From contig NZ_JH980292.1 in the NCBI RefSeq assembly GCF_000314005.1, forward strand, positions 2,187,725 to 2,251,724: a DNA stretch of 64,000 nucleotides, written 5' to 3'. Positions 1 to 8,848 of this stretch are shown piece by piece (position 1 is the stretch's first letter; each line of letters starts with the position of its first letter). The stretch is from Spirulina subsalsa PCC 9445 (GTDB lineage Bacteria; Cyanobacteriota; Cyanobacteriia; Cyanobacteriales; Spirulinaceae). The notes beneath the pieces were generated by a model. It was not told the DNA's origin. It saw nothing but the letters and a program-made list of their open reading frames with translations, and did not search any database. The translations under genes and the position numbers were made by a program.

Positions 1-553
1 CTTGGCAAAACTGGATTAAATCCAAGGGAGTTACGGAATCCGGGGAGAGGTGCGCCGTGGAAACCACCGTCGCCTGAATAAACAATAAATCGGCCTGAGC
101 TTGAGCCACCACAGAGCCATACTGAGCGGCCCCAGCCGGAGTTAAACTGACGGCGGCAATACCCCCTTGTGCCTTAATGTCCTGAATCCGTTGTTGAATC
201 AGTTCCGGTTTAATCGGTTCTGCATACAGTTCCTGCATTAACCCCACAAACTCCTCTTTTCCCACCGAAGCGATGCGGTCTAGAATGGGGTTGGGGTCGG
301 TGTAACGAGTTTGAATCCCTTCGAGGTTCAAAACTCCCATTGCTCCCAACTCTGTCAAGAGGGCTGCCATTTTCACGTCCACCACCCCATCCATCGCACT
401 GGCCAGAATTGGAATTTCTCGCTCAATTCCGCCAATGGTGACACGAGTATCCGCCAAAATCGGATCTAGGGTGCGTTGCCCCGGTACTAGGGCAATTTCA
501 TCAATACCATAAGCACGTCGAGCCGTTTTTCCTCGACCAATTTGAATATCCAC
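1..553 (-). CDS. guaB3: GuaB3 family IMP dehydrogenase-related protein (partial, 3' end off window)
   Basis: Reading the minus strand from a GTG at 553 gives MDIQIGRGKTARRAYGIDEI followed by ALVPG, and then the TIM-barrel start of the IMP dehydrogenase/GMP reductase family with the ILASAMDGV strand. The N-terminus is the usual start of cyanobacterial GuaB3 proteins, and a GGGAGCGG purine run lies just upstream of the GTG. About 184 codons are visible and the frame stays open to the left edge; the catalytic Cys loop should lie beyond it. Family members bind purine nucleotides; their exact reaction differs between lineages and cannot be fixed from this fragment. The gene is divergent from the peptidase gene at 646. 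Confidence 0.88.
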   Translation of the reverse strand, partial: MDIQIGRGKTARRAYGIDEIALVPGQRTLDPILADTRVTIGGIEREIPILASAMDGVVDVKMAALLTELGAMGVLNLEGIQTRYTDPNPILDRIASVGKEEFVGLMQELYAEPIKPELIQQRIQDIKAQGGIAAVSLTPAGAAQYGSVVAQAQADLLFIQATVVSTAHLSPDSVTPLDLIQFCQ

Positions 554-645
554 TCTATTTTTCCGCTCCCAAAGCTATTTATCTAGGCTATCAAATTTTG
601 GGGGGCAATTTTCGAGAATCAATTATCATCTCCCCTTCCCCGGTC

Positions 646-1170
646 ATGGCGCGTAAAATTTTGCTGACATCCTTTCAAACTTGGTTGCCTCATCAGGTGT
701 CTAACTCCTCGGATGATTTATTGCAGAAAATCCAAGGGCATCCTCCCCAAAACCTAGAGTTGATCTATCTCCGACATCTCCCTGTTGATACCCACCGAGC
801 CAGTCAACAAGTCCAGCAGGCGATCGCACAATATCAACCCCATTGTGTAGTCTGTTGTGGGATGGCGGAGTCTCGGGAGAATCTCACCCTAGAATCTCAT
901 GCCTGTTGGGGAACCGAACAATTTTTCACGACCCTCCCCTTAGAGTCTCTAATTGCCCCACTGACGGCTACAACGATTAGTCATGATGCGGGAAAATTTG
1001 TCTGTGAAGGGTTATATTTTCACGTTTTAGAGTATTTACACCGCACCCAGTCCTCTTGTGGGGGGGTGTTTGTTCATGTTCCCCGGCTCGCCCCTAAAAA
1101 TGAAGCCAAAATAGTCCGAGATTTCCAGCACTTGTTAATGGGTTTATCGGGCTTGCTGAGTACAATTTGA
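646..1170 (+). CDS. Pyroglutamyl-peptidase I family protein (peptidase C15)
   Basis: This 174-residue protein starts MARKILLTSFQTW, like the N-terminal strand of pyrrolidone-carboxylate peptidases, which remove N-terminal pyroglutamate. The three expected catalytic residues are present: Glu75 in CCGMAESREN, Cys120 in GKFVCEGLYFH, and His144 in VFVHVPRL. It is shorter than the typical 200-215 residues, mostly between the Glu and Cys motifs. An in-frame TTG at 598 would add 16 residues with no family similarity, so the ATG at 646 is preferred. Substrate in this organism is unknown. Confidence 0.85.
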   Translation: MARKILLTSFQTWLPHQVSNSSDDLLQKIQGHPPQNLELIYLRHLPVDTHRASQQVQQAIAQYQPHCVVCCGMAESRENLTLESHACWGTEQFFTTLPLESLIAPLTATTISHDAGKFVCEGLYFHVLEYLHRTQSSCGGVFVHVPRLAPKNEAKIVRDFQHLLMGLSGLLSTI

Positions 1171-1204
1171 TACTAGAGGCAACAGGCTGTCATACTCTAT
1201 CTCT

Positions 1205-1723
1205 TTAATAATCCATTTTTTCGATATCCTCACGAATATCATTTAAGTCAATATAACAATCCGTTGCATTGCGTAGTTCTCGGGCAATCATTCCCTCGGT
1301 AGAAACGACGGTAATATGAGTATTTTTCGATCTTAATAACTCAATTGCTCGCTCAAAATCACCATCTCCACTAAATAAGACAACCCGATTATACTGTTCG
1401 CAGGTGTTAAACATATCAACCACAATTTCTATATCTAAATTCGCTTTTTGAGAATAACGACCGGAGACATCATCATAATATTCCTTTAAAATTTTGGTGC
1501 GGACGGTATAGCCCAGGCTAATTAGGGCATCCCGAAAGCCTCGCTGATCTTGGGGATCTTTTAATCCGGTGTACCAAAACGCATTTACTAATGTCACATT
1601 ATTGCGGTTTTTGAAATATTCTAAAACTCGTCTGGGGTCAAAGAACCAACCATTCTTTTGTTGAGCATAGAACATATTATTCCCGTCTACAAAAATAGAC
1701 AGACGATTTTCTGTTAAACGCAT
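1205..1723 (-). CDS. NYN domain protein, LabA/DUF88 family
   Basis: A 172-residue single-domain protein of the NYN (PIN-like nuclease) fold. The first strand LSIFVDGNNMFYA carries the conserved Asp13, and VVLFSGDGDFERAIELL carries the second acidic cluster, followed by VVSTEG. These are the metal-binding acids of the fold. Relatives include LabA of Synechococcus elongatus, linked to circadian output, so an RNA-processing or clock-output role is possible but unproven. The gene is monocistronic, with about 200 bp of AT-rich leader upstream. Confidence 0.85.
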   Translation of the reverse strand: MRLTENRLSIFVDGNNMFYAQQKNGWFFDPRRVLEYFKNRNNVTLVNAFWYTGLKDPQDQRGFRDALISLGYTVRTKILKEYYDDVSGRYSQKANLDIEIVVDMFNTCEQYNRVVLFSGDGDFERAIELLRSKNTHITVVSTEGMIARELRNATDCYIDLNDIREDIEKMDY

Positions 1724-1926
1724 AAAAATAAGACCTAATAAAAGGATTAGGAGATTAGAGTTTAGATTTTAGGGATAAGATAAACATTATACAGGAGAAC
1801 TCTACCTGTGAAAAAAAACAGGAGAACCCTTCCCTAAAATGTTCCATCATAACGGACTGAATAAGGTCGATCTTAAGGGGATCGGGAAAGGGTTTAGTTG
1901 AGCGAATCTAATAAGAAGTTAAGAGG

Positions 1927-2748
1927 TTAGGGCAAGAGGTGATAAGAACACCAATCACTCCAGCCACCGACATAAAGTTTGGCGTTGGGAATACCCGCTA
2001 ATTCTAACGATAAGAGATTCACACAAGCGGTAACTCCAGAACCACAGTAGACGATGATCTCCTGTTCAGTCCCGATAGTTTGCCAGCGTTGTTCTTGTTC
2101 TGCGAGGGGACGGAGATAGCCGTCCGTTGTACAAACATCTCGCCAAGGGAAGTTCATCGCACCAGGAATGTGACCCGCTTGGGGGTCAATGGGCTCCCGT
2201 TCTCCTCGATAGCGATCGCCTTCTCGTGAGTCAATTAAGGTGACAGTAGGCTGATCCTTGCGCTTGAGAAGCTCTTGATAGTCCACCACCCAATGGGGTT
2301 GAACTTGGGGGATAAACTCTCCGGTTTTGGCGGCCGGACCATCGGTCGTGACAGGATAGGACTGATTAACCCAACCCGACCATCCCCCATCAAGAATGGC
2401 GACTTGCTCATGACCAAAGTAGCGTAAAAGCCACCACAGACGGGCTGCAAAAGCCATTGCAGAATCGTCATAGGCAATGACCCACGTTTTCCCCCATTCG
2501 ACCCCCATCGCGGCCATTTTGGCGGCAAAGGAGGCGGCATCAGGCAGGGGATGACGACCCCCATTTTCCCCGACTGGGGCTGATAAATCTAGATTTAGAT
2601 CGAGATAATAAGCGCCAAGAATATGACTTTCTTGATATTGATTCCGCCCCAATTGGGGGTTTGCCAATTGGAATCGACAATCCGCGATCGCGATTTGTGG
2701 ATTGTCCAATTGGTTCACCAACCACTCAGCAGAAACCACTGGATTCAT
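1927..2748 (-). CDS. sseA: Sulfurtransferase, 3-mercaptopyruvate/thiosulfate type (tandem rhodanese)
   Basis: A 273-residue protein with two rhodanese domains: an inactive N-terminal one (residues 1-130) and a catalytic C-terminal one (150-273). The active-site loop is C235-G-S-G-V-T, the version found in 3-mercaptopyruvate sulfurtransferases, rather than the CRKGVT loop of classical thiosulfate rhodanese. The CxxGVTA-type loop and the conserved DSRE/YRGE segment before it are intact. It probably moves sulfane sulfur to cyanide, thioredoxin or other acceptors in the cytosol. It lies 20 bp upstream of the anti-sigma-like gene on the same strand. Confidence 0.87.
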   Translation of the reverse strand: MNPVVSAEWLVNQLDNPQIAIADCRFQLANPQLGRNQYQESHILGAYYLDLNLDLSAPVGENGGRHPLPDAASFAAKMAAMGVEWGKTWVIAYDDSAMAFAARLWWLLRYFGHEQVAILDGGWSGWVNQSYPVTTDGPAAKTGEFIPQVQPHWVVDYQELLKRKDQPTVTLIDSREGDRYRGEREPIDPQAGHIPGAMNFPWRDVCTTDGYLRPLAEQEQRWQTIGTEQEIIVYCGSGVTACVNLLSLELAGIPNAKLYVGGWSDWCSYHLLP

Positions 2749-2768
2749 AACGTATAACTCATAACAGT

Positions 2769-3251
2769 TTAACAGGTTTCCTCATCACAGGTTTCATTCG
2801 CCCTTGAATATTCTTTCACAATCAACAAGCAATTGCGCTGGTCTTCTGTGCGATTATATTCCAACACATCGGCGATTTTTTGTAAAATCGCCAAACCCCG
2901 CCCGCCTCCAGCATGGGTATTCATGGGGTCTGCTTGTTGCTGGAGATACTGCTGGAGAGAAAAGGGCGCGCCAGCATCCCAAATCCGTAGAATAATCTGT
3001 TGCTCATCAACCCTGACTTCAAGATCAATGGGGGTTTCTGGGGGTTTGTCCCGATGAGCATGACGAATAGCATTGGTCAGGCCTTCCGCTAAGGCGAGTT
3101 CGCACTGCAACCAATCTTTTTGCTCAATTTCAGGGAGATAAAGGGAGTTAAACCAGGCCAGAGTCCGCTTGAGGATTCTGAGTTCCGTGGGGACTTGACG
3201 ATAAGCTTGTTTGAGAATAGTCAAGGGAAGCCTTTGGGTAAGCAGAAGCAT
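2769..3251 (-). CDS. ATP-binding anti-sigma factor-like serine kinase (RsbW/SpoIIAB type)
   Basis: This 160-residue protein is a lone GHKL ATPase (HATPase_c_2). Visible boxes are the N box with Glu56 and Asn60 (ELALAEGLTNAIRHAH), the G1 Asp92 in RIWDAGAPF, and the glycine-rich lid GGGRGLAI at 115-122. No histidine phosphorylation domain is present, so it resembles the partner-switching kinases that phosphorylate a STAS antagonist. A STAS gene (4544) and a PP2C phosphatase gene (3411) lie next door, which supports that reading. Its target, a sigma factor or another regulator, is not encoded nearby. Confidence 0.83.
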   Translation of the reverse strand: MLLLTQRLPLTILKQAYRQVPTELRILKRTLAWFNSLYLPEIEQKDWLQCELALAEGLTNAIRHAHRDKPPETPIDLEVRVDEQQIILRIWDAGAPFSLQQYLQQQADPMNTHAGGGRGLAILQKIADVLEYNRTEDQRNCLLIVKEYSRANETCDEETC

Positions 3252-3410
3252 TTCTAGTGTAGCTCAATACCTTCGTCCTTGTTCTGTTCCTTATACCCGT
3301 TAGGGTTGCTGGGAGAGTCTGTCAATTTCCTTGGTCAAGTCGCCAAAACTAACATAGGATTGCTATAAGAACCTGCTGTCGTCTAACGTTCCTGAACTGA
3401 TCACCGTGCC

Positions 3411-4547
3411 ATGACGCATATTCTAATCGTTGATGATGATCCTGCGATTCAACTCCTCCTCAAACGTACCTTAACGCGCCAAGGGTATGAAGTGACCGTA
3501 GCAGGAAACGGAGTCGAGGGACTGGCCAAAGCTCAAGAACTTTGTCCGGCGATGGTAATTTGTGATTGGGTCATGCCTCAGATGAATGGCCTTGAGGTTT
3601 GTCGTCATATTAAAGCCACGCCCCAACTTTCGACGACTTTTTTTATTTTGCTCACGTCTAAGGGATCTGTGGAAGACCGGGTAGAAGGTCTAGATGCTGG
3701 GGCTGATGATTTTCTTTGTAAACCGATTGAAATGTTTGAACTCAAGGCGCGCATTCGCTCTGGTTTGCGTCTCCATCAGTTAAGTAGTGATCTCCAACAT
3801 CAAAAGCGCATTCTAGAGGCTGAATTAGCGGAAGCTGCTGAGTATGTATGTTCTATTCTGCCAGAACCTTTTTCCGATGGGGGTTTAGCGGTGGATGTGC
3901 GGTTTATTCCGTCCAGCCAGTTGGGGGGGGATAGTTTTGATTATTTTTGGCTGGATGAGGATCATTTAGCGGTGTATTTGTTGGATGTGTCAGGGCATGG
4001 TTTGCGGGCGGCCTTGCCCTCACTGGCCGTAATTAATTTACTGCGTTCTAAGGGGTTGATTCAGGTGAATTATCATCAGCCTAGTGAAGTTTTGCGTGGC
4101 CTGAATGATACCTTTCAAATGACCGCTCGCAATGATAAATACTTCACCATTTGGTATGGAGTTTATAATCGGCGATCGCAGCAGTTAATCTATGCCAGTG
4201 CCGGACATCCCCCAGCCCTTTTGCTCAGTGGCACAGCCCAAGGGGAAATTCTCGTACAAAAGCTCAAAACCCCCGGTTTTCCGGCCGGAATGTTCCCCGA
4301 TGCGGAATACACCGATGCCACCTGTCCAATTGAACCAGACTCCTGTCTCTACATATTTAGCGACGGCATTTATGAGATTAACGCCCCCGATGGGACTTTG
4401 TGGGGCATCGACCACTTCATTGAGCAGTTGCAGTCTTACTTTACCCAGCCTGACCGGAATTTAGATTGGCTGATCGAAAAAATCAAACGGATGAATGCCC
4501 TCACCTATTTTGAGGATGATTTATCCTTGATGGAAATTAAATTCTAA
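3411..4547 (+). CDS. Response regulator with SpoIIE-type PP2C phosphatase domain
   Basis: A 378-residue protein. Residues 1-120 form a receiver with Asp8/9/10, phospho-acceptor Asp52 (VICDWVMPQMNG), Thr82 and Lys104. A short coiled coil (125-145) leads into a PP2C-like SpoIIE domain with the metal motifs DVSGHGLRAA and FSDGIYEI, and ASAGHPPALLL between them. The expected role is to dephosphorylate a STAS antagonist when the receiver is phosphorylated by a histidine kinase, not seen here. It is divergent from the HATPase gene and converges on the STAS gene, their stop codons overlapping by 4 bp. Confidence 0.9.
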   Translation: MTHILIVDDDPAIQLLLKRTLTRQGYEVTVAGNGVEGLAKAQELCPAMVICDWVMPQMNGLEVCRHIKATPQLSTTFFILLTSKGSVEDRVEGLDAGADDFLCKPIEMFELKARIRSGLRLHQLSSDLQHQKRILEAELAEAAEYVCSILPEPFSDGGLAVDVRFIPSSQLGGDSFDYFWLDEDHLAVYLLDVSGHGLRAALPSLAVINLLRSKGLIQVNYHQPSEVLRGLNDTFQMTARNDKYFTIWYGVYNRRSQQLIYASAGHPPALLLSGTAQGEILVQKLKTPGFPAGMFPDAEYTDATCPIEPDSCLYIFSDGIYEINAPDGTLWGIDHFIEQLQSYFTQPDRNLDWLIEKIKRMNALTYFEDDLSLMEIKF

Positions 4548-4906
4548 GATAAAGAGCTTTCCTCTGAAGACGTAGCCGTGACCTGAGAATCCGCAATATC
4601 CTCATGGAAAGCGTCCCGATCCCCATAAATATGAAACACCCGATCCATACTGGTTAGCTCAAACAGCATCTTAATCTGTTCATTAATCGAACAGATAAAT
4701 AGCTTTCGATTTTCAGCCCGCACGGTTTTCAACGCCAGAACGAGAGCCCCTAAGCCAGAGCTATCCATAAACGTAACATCCTTAAAATCAATCAAAATAA
4801 TTTGAGCGCCATTTCTGACACTCTCATTGATTTCTTGGCGAAACTCGGCCACTTTGGTGCTATCCAAAATTCCAGACGGTTGAACAATTTTAATATTGGG
4901 ACTCAT
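4544..4906 (-). CDS. STAS domain anti-sigma factor antagonist
   Basis: A 120-residue STAS protein of the SpoIIAA/RsbV type. The phosphorylation loop FMDSSGLGAL has serines 49 and 50 after Asp48, matching the site phosphorylated in SpoIIAA. It would bind the HATPase partner when unphosphorylated and be reset by the phosphatase at 3411. The acidic, Ser-rich tail after residue 100 is not part of the fold. The gene overlaps the phosphatase gene tail-to-tail, so transcription of either could affect the other. Confidence 0.88.
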   Translation of the reverse strand: MSPNIKIVQPSGILDSTKVAEFRQEINESVRNGAQIILIDFKDVTFMDSSGLGALVLALKTVRAENRKLFICSINEQIKMLFELTSMDRVFHIYGDRDAFHEDIADSQVTATSSEESSLS

Positions 4907-5025
4907 AACTCCAGGGCAAATGGAAATTAGATCAGTTCTGATAGTATAGCCTGATCGTCTCTTTCCATCATCTCTGACCCCCCGAGGAATCCCCGATCCT
5001 CAAATCTTCCTGCTTCCATGATTTA

Positions 5026-6741
5026 ATGAAAAGCGCAACCGTAGCGGGAAGTCAGGTCATGGAAACCTACGATGTGGTGATTATTGGGGCGGGTCATAAT
5101 GGGCTAGTTTGTGCGGCCTATTTACTAAAAGCCGGGTATCGGGTGGTCTTGTTAGAAAAACGCCCGGTTCCAGGAGGGGCAGCCACTACCGAGGAAATCA
5201 TGCCCAAAGAAGCACCGGGCTTTCAATTTAACCTTTGTGCTATTGACCATGAATTTATTCACCTAGGTCCGGTGGTGCAAGAATTAGAACTGACGAAGTA
5301 CGGTTTAGAATACCTGCCCTGTGATCCCGTCGTCTTCTGTCCTCAAGCCAATGGGGATTATTTTCTCGCCCATCAGTCCGTCGAGGCCACCTGTCGAGAA
5401 ATTGCGCGCTATAGTCACCATGACGCGGAACAGTACGCCGAGTTTACCCGCTATTGGCAACAACTAGCCCGGGCGATCGCACCCCTCTTTAACGCCCCCC
5501 CAATGGCCTTGTTAGAAATCGCCGGAAACTTCGACTCCGATAACTTTAAAGACCTGCGCGCCCTCCTCGGCTCCAAAAACAAAGTTCTTGACTTCATCCG
5601 TACCATGATCACCTCCCCCACTGACCTCCTCAACGAGTGGTTTGATCATGAAGTGGTGAAGGCCCCCCTTGCCCGTCTCGCCGCCGAAATCGGCGCGCCC
5701 CCCTCCCAGAAAGGCATCGCCGTAGGATCCATGATGATGGCCATGCGCCACGCCCCCGGAATGTCTCGCCCCAAAGGAGGAACAGGCGCACTGACGACCG
5801 CCCTCGTTAAGTTAGTCCTAGCCCTCGGGGGGAAAATCTACACAGACCAAGCGGTGGAGCGCCTACTCATCGACAACGGAAAGGCCGTCGGAGTCGCCGT
5901 GGCCACAGGCCAAGAATACCGCGCCACCCAGGGCGTTATTTCCAACATTGACGCCCAACGCCTCTTTCTCCAACTGATTGACCCACAAGACACGGACCCC
6001 CAACTGCGCCAACGCATCGCCCGCCGTATTGTAAATAATAATGAAACCATCCTCAAAATTGACTGCGCCCTCTCAGAAGCCCCCCGTTTTGAGGGCTATG
6101 GTCATCAAGACGACTACCTCATTGGTTCCATCCTGATTGCTGATTCTGTGGATCATGTAGAACAGGCGCACTCGCTCTGTTTATTCGGGGAAATTCCTGA
6201 CCAAGACCCCTCCTTGTATGTGGTCTGTCCGACAGTTCTTGACCCCACTATGGCACCGGAAGGCCATCACACCCTCTGGATTGAATTCTTCGCCCCTTAC
6301 CAGATTAGAAACGCGGCGGGGACGGGTTTAAATGGTACAGGCTGGACGGATAGCCTGAAAAACCAAGTGGCTGATCGGGTAATTGATAAACTGGCCACCT
6401 ATGCCCCTAATTTAAAATCCTCTATCCTCGCCCGTCGGGTAGAGAGTCCGGCTGAACTCGGAGAACGTTTGGGGGCTTATAAGGGCAATTATTACCATTT
6501 GGACATGACGCTAGATCAGATGGTATTTTTACGACCTTTACCGGAGTTAGCAGACTATAAAACCCCCATTGAGGGCTTATATTTAACCGGAGCCGGCACC
6601 CATCCGGGAGGGTCTATTTCGGGGATGCCCGGCCGCAACTGCGCCCGCGTTTTCTTGGCACGTCAACAACCTTGGGGTCAAAAATTAGGAGATGTGCGGA
6701 ATTCCTTACAGTCTTTTGTGCGAGCCACTTTGGGAATTTAA
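5026..6741 (+). CDS. crtO: Beta-carotene ketolase, CrtO type (phytoene desaturase-like)
   Basis: A 571-residue FAD enzyme of the phytoene-desaturase superfamily. Residues 13-45 hold the dinucleotide-binding motif DVVIIGAGHNGL and the EKRPVPGGAATTE segment. The C-terminal FAD signature GLYLTGAGTHPGGSISGMPG is intact near residue 530. From memory, the sequence runs colinear with Synechocystis CrtO, which adds a 4-keto group to beta-carotene to make echinenone. Echinenone is a chromophore of orange carotenoid protein. The ATG at 5026 adds 11 residues; ATG at 5059 (METYDVV) is an equally good start. No other carotenoid gene is adjacent. Confidence 0.85.
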   Translation: MKSATVAGSQVMETYDVVIIGAGHNGLVCAAYLLKAGYRVVLLEKRPVPGGAATTEEIMPKEAPGFQFNLCAIDHEFIHLGPVVQELELTKYGLEYLPCDPVVFCPQANGDYFLAHQSVEATCREIARYSHHDAEQYAEFTRYWQQLARAIAPLFNAPPMALLEIAGNFDSDNFKDLRALLGSKNKVLDFIRTMITSPTDLLNEWFDHEVVKAPLARLAAEIGAPPSQKGIAVGSMMMAMRHAPGMSRPKGGTGALTTALVKLVLALGGKIYTDQAVERLLIDNGKAVGVAVATGQEYRATQGVISNIDAQRLFLQLIDPQDTDPQLRQRIARRIVNNNETILKIDCALSEAPRFEGYGHQDDYLIGSILIADSVDHVEQAHSLCLFGEIPDQDPSLYVVCPTVLDPTMAPEGHHTLWIEFFAPYQIRNAAGTGLNGTGWTDSLKNQVADRVIDKLATYAPNLKSSILARRVESPAELGERLGAYKGNYYHLDMTLDQMVFLRPLPELADYKTPIEGLYLTGAGTHPGGSISGMPGRNCARVFLARQQPWGQKLGDVRNSLQSFVRATLGI

Positions 6742-6825
6742 AAGTTAAAGGTTAAGCCCTTATCGAGGATTTTTTAATGATTTTGTGTGATCAAGAAACA
6801 CCTCACCGTTCAATGCCAGTGTATC

Positions 6826-7782
6826 TCATTCCATGGTTAATAATACTTTTAAAGCCCCTTTTTGTTGGGCAGCATCAAAGGCGGCTAATCCCTCACTGAG
6901 AGGATAGCAGGTTTGGATTAAAGGCGTTGGATCAATAGCGGCTTTATCTAATAAATCAATGGCTTTAGCAAAAGGGCCACAACGAGAACCAATCAGGGTA
7001 ATTTCATCCACCACTAACGCCGAAGCATTTATAGATAAATTACCCGCGTAGGTACTTTTTAAAACTAGCGTGCCTCTGGGTCTTAATCCCTTGAGTGCTA
7101 ACTCAAAACCGCTCGGATTTCCCGTACATTCTACGGCAATATCAAAGCTTCTCTCTTGGACAATATCGGCAAAGCCTGTATGAATGCCTTGTTTCTCTAA
7201 ATTTGCTAACTTAGACCGATGACGACCTACGACCGATAAATCACATCCCGTTAAAGCTAAGGTTTGACCAATCAATTGACCAAGCTTACCATCGCCAATC
7301 ACTAACACTTTTTGACCGGGATGAATCGGAATTTGTTCTTGAATTTCTAAGGCCGCCGCGAGGGGTTCTATAAAGGTTGCAGCATCGGTTGAAATATGAT
7401 CGGGGAGGGGATAGAGATTTTTATTTGGCAGGGTTAAATATTCGGCAAATGCCCCATTTCTGTTGACAATTCCTAACACGGTTCGCTTCTCGCAATGAGT
7501 AGGTTTGCCTTTTTGACAATATAAACATTCCCCACAGGAGGCGTTAATTTCGCCTACTACTCGTTTATGTTTTAAATGACCAAGGCCTTGTTCCACAATC
7601 CCTACAAATTCATGACCTAACACCCCCCGATAGGGATAATAACCCCGCAAGAGTTCTAAGTCTGTATTACAAATTCCGGCGCGTAAAACCCTTACTAGGG
7701 CTTCATCTCTACTGGGTTCGGGAAGGGGTAAATTAGATTTCAGTTCCAGTGTTTGGTTTTCTAGCCAAATGCCTTGCATCAT
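6826..7782 (-). CDS. Zinc-dependent MDR alcohol dehydrogenase family protein
   Basis: A 318-residue medium-chain dehydrogenase. The GroES-like half carries the catalytic zinc ligands Cys38 (GICNTD), His57 and Glu58 (LGHEFVG). The structural zinc lobe has Cys83, Cys86, Cys89 and Cys97. A Rossmann half with VLVIGDGKLGQL follows. It is shorter than the usual 340-360 residues. The substrate cannot be read from sequence. It is last in a minus-strand run (dacB, SDR, MDR), 64 bp after the SDR gene, so cotranscription is possible. Confidence 0.85.
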   Translation of the reverse strand: MMQGIWLENQTLELKSNLPLPEPSRDEALVRVLRAGICNTDLELLRGYYPYRGVLGHEFVGIVEQGLGHLKHKRVVGEINASCGECLYCQKGKPTHCEKRTVLGIVNRNGAFAEYLTLPNKNLYPLPDHISTDAATFIEPLAAALEIQEQIPIHPGQKVLVIGDGKLGQLIGQTLALTGCDLSVVGRHRSKLANLEKQGIHTGFADIVQERSFDIAVECTGNPSGFELALKGLRPRGTLVLKSTYAGNLSINASALVVDEITLIGSRCGPFAKAIDLLDKAAIDPTPLIQTCYPLSEGLAAFDAAQQKGALKVLLTME

Positions 7783-7846
7783 TTTGGATCATCCTGTTTT
7801 TTGACACTCTCACCGCCCAGCTATGCTGTGGTGAGAGATTCTTGTT

Positions 7847-8830
7847 TCATTGAGCGCTGCTTTCTCGCCGTGAGGATGGCAGAAATTCTAGCAAGACATC
7901 CTCAACGGGGCGAGGTTGCCAGTTGAGGGCTTTTCTGGCTTTGCTGCTATCTACACGCACACAACGTTCATAAACGTAGTGTAATCGCTCCCGACCGATG
8001 GGGGGATTCCAGTTAAAAAGCTGTCCGAGGACTTCTAGAATAGAAGCAACGACCACAACGAGGGGTTTGGGGGCTTCTTGGGGGGTGGGGATGCCTGTAG
8101 CTTTACTCAAAAGGCGGAACATTTCCCGACTGGGGAGTTCTCCGGCGGAAATGATGTAATGTTCTCCTGTGGGGGCTTTTTCGGCGGCTAGAATCATGGC
8201 GGTGACGAGATCATCTACATGAACAATGCCTGTAATGCGATCGCCCCCTAACCAGAATTTTAACCGCTTTTTCAGGAACAGGTGAATCACTGGCCCAAAA
8301 TGGGGATCGTCGGGGCCGAAAATCCCGGACGGCATGACACTAACGACGGGAAACCCTTGGCGGGCGGCTTCGTCTACCAGTTGCTGGGCGAGGTATTTGG
8401 TGCGGTCATAAGCGGAGGAAAAGCCCTCTTGTTGTCGTTGGAAGGTTTCGTTAATAATCTGACCTCGGGTGTCCCCATAGATGCCGATGGTGCTGCAATA
8501 AACCATTTTAGACACTCCGGCGGCTTGGGCGGCGGCCAACAGGGTGCGGGTGCCTTCTACGTTGACTCGTTCCATTTTCGCCCCGTCTACAATGCCCAGT
8601 TCAACATAGGCGGCGGTGTGGAAGACGGTATCGACTCCTTGCAGGGCGCGGTCAAGGGCGAGGCGATCGCCAATATCCCCATAAACCCACTCTACCTCAA
8701 CTCCGGCCAAGCGTTCGAGGTTACTGGAAGCCCGCACATAGGCCACCACCTCCACCCCTCGCCCCACTAAGGCCTTGACGAGGTGAGAACCAGTAAATCC
8801 GTTTGCCCCTGTGACCAATGCTCGTTTCAT
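7847..8830 (-). CDS. NAD-dependent epimerase/dehydratase (extended SDR, HpnA-like)
   Basis: A 327-residue extended short-chain dehydrogenase. Residues 7-14 hold the NAD motif TGANGFTG and Tyr141-x3-Lys145 is the catalytic pair (SAYDRTKYLA), with the upstream Ser in YCSTIGIYG. The layout, including GIVHVDDLV and a helical C-terminus, resembles hopanoid-associated sugar epimerase HpnA and plant dihydroflavonol reductase-like enzymes. No hopanoid genes are visible next to it, so the HpnA role is only a possibility. It starts 18 bp after the end of dacB on the same strand. Confidence 0.8.
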   Translation of the reverse strand: MKRALVTGANGFTGSHLVKALVGRGVEVVAYVRASSNLERLAGVEVEWVYGDIGDRLALDRALQGVDTVFHTAAYVELGIVDGAKMERVNVEGTRTLLAAAQAAGVSKMVYCSTIGIYGDTRGQIINETFQRQQEGFSSAYDRTKYLAQQLVDEAARQGFPVVSVMPSGIFGPDDPHFGPVIHLFLKKRLKFWLGGDRITGIVHVDDLVTAMILAAEKAPTGEHYIISAGELPSREMFRLLSKATGIPTPQEAPKPLVVVVASILEVLGQLFNWNPPIGRERLHYVYERCVRVDSSKARKALNWQPRPVEDVLLEFLPSSRRESSAQ

Positions 8831-8848
8831 GGTTGTTTTTGAGTCCCC

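Noticed and set aside
8282-8770. 162-codon frame antisense to the SDR gene
   Set aside because: It is opposite a well-conserved gene whose GC-rich codons create open antisense frames.
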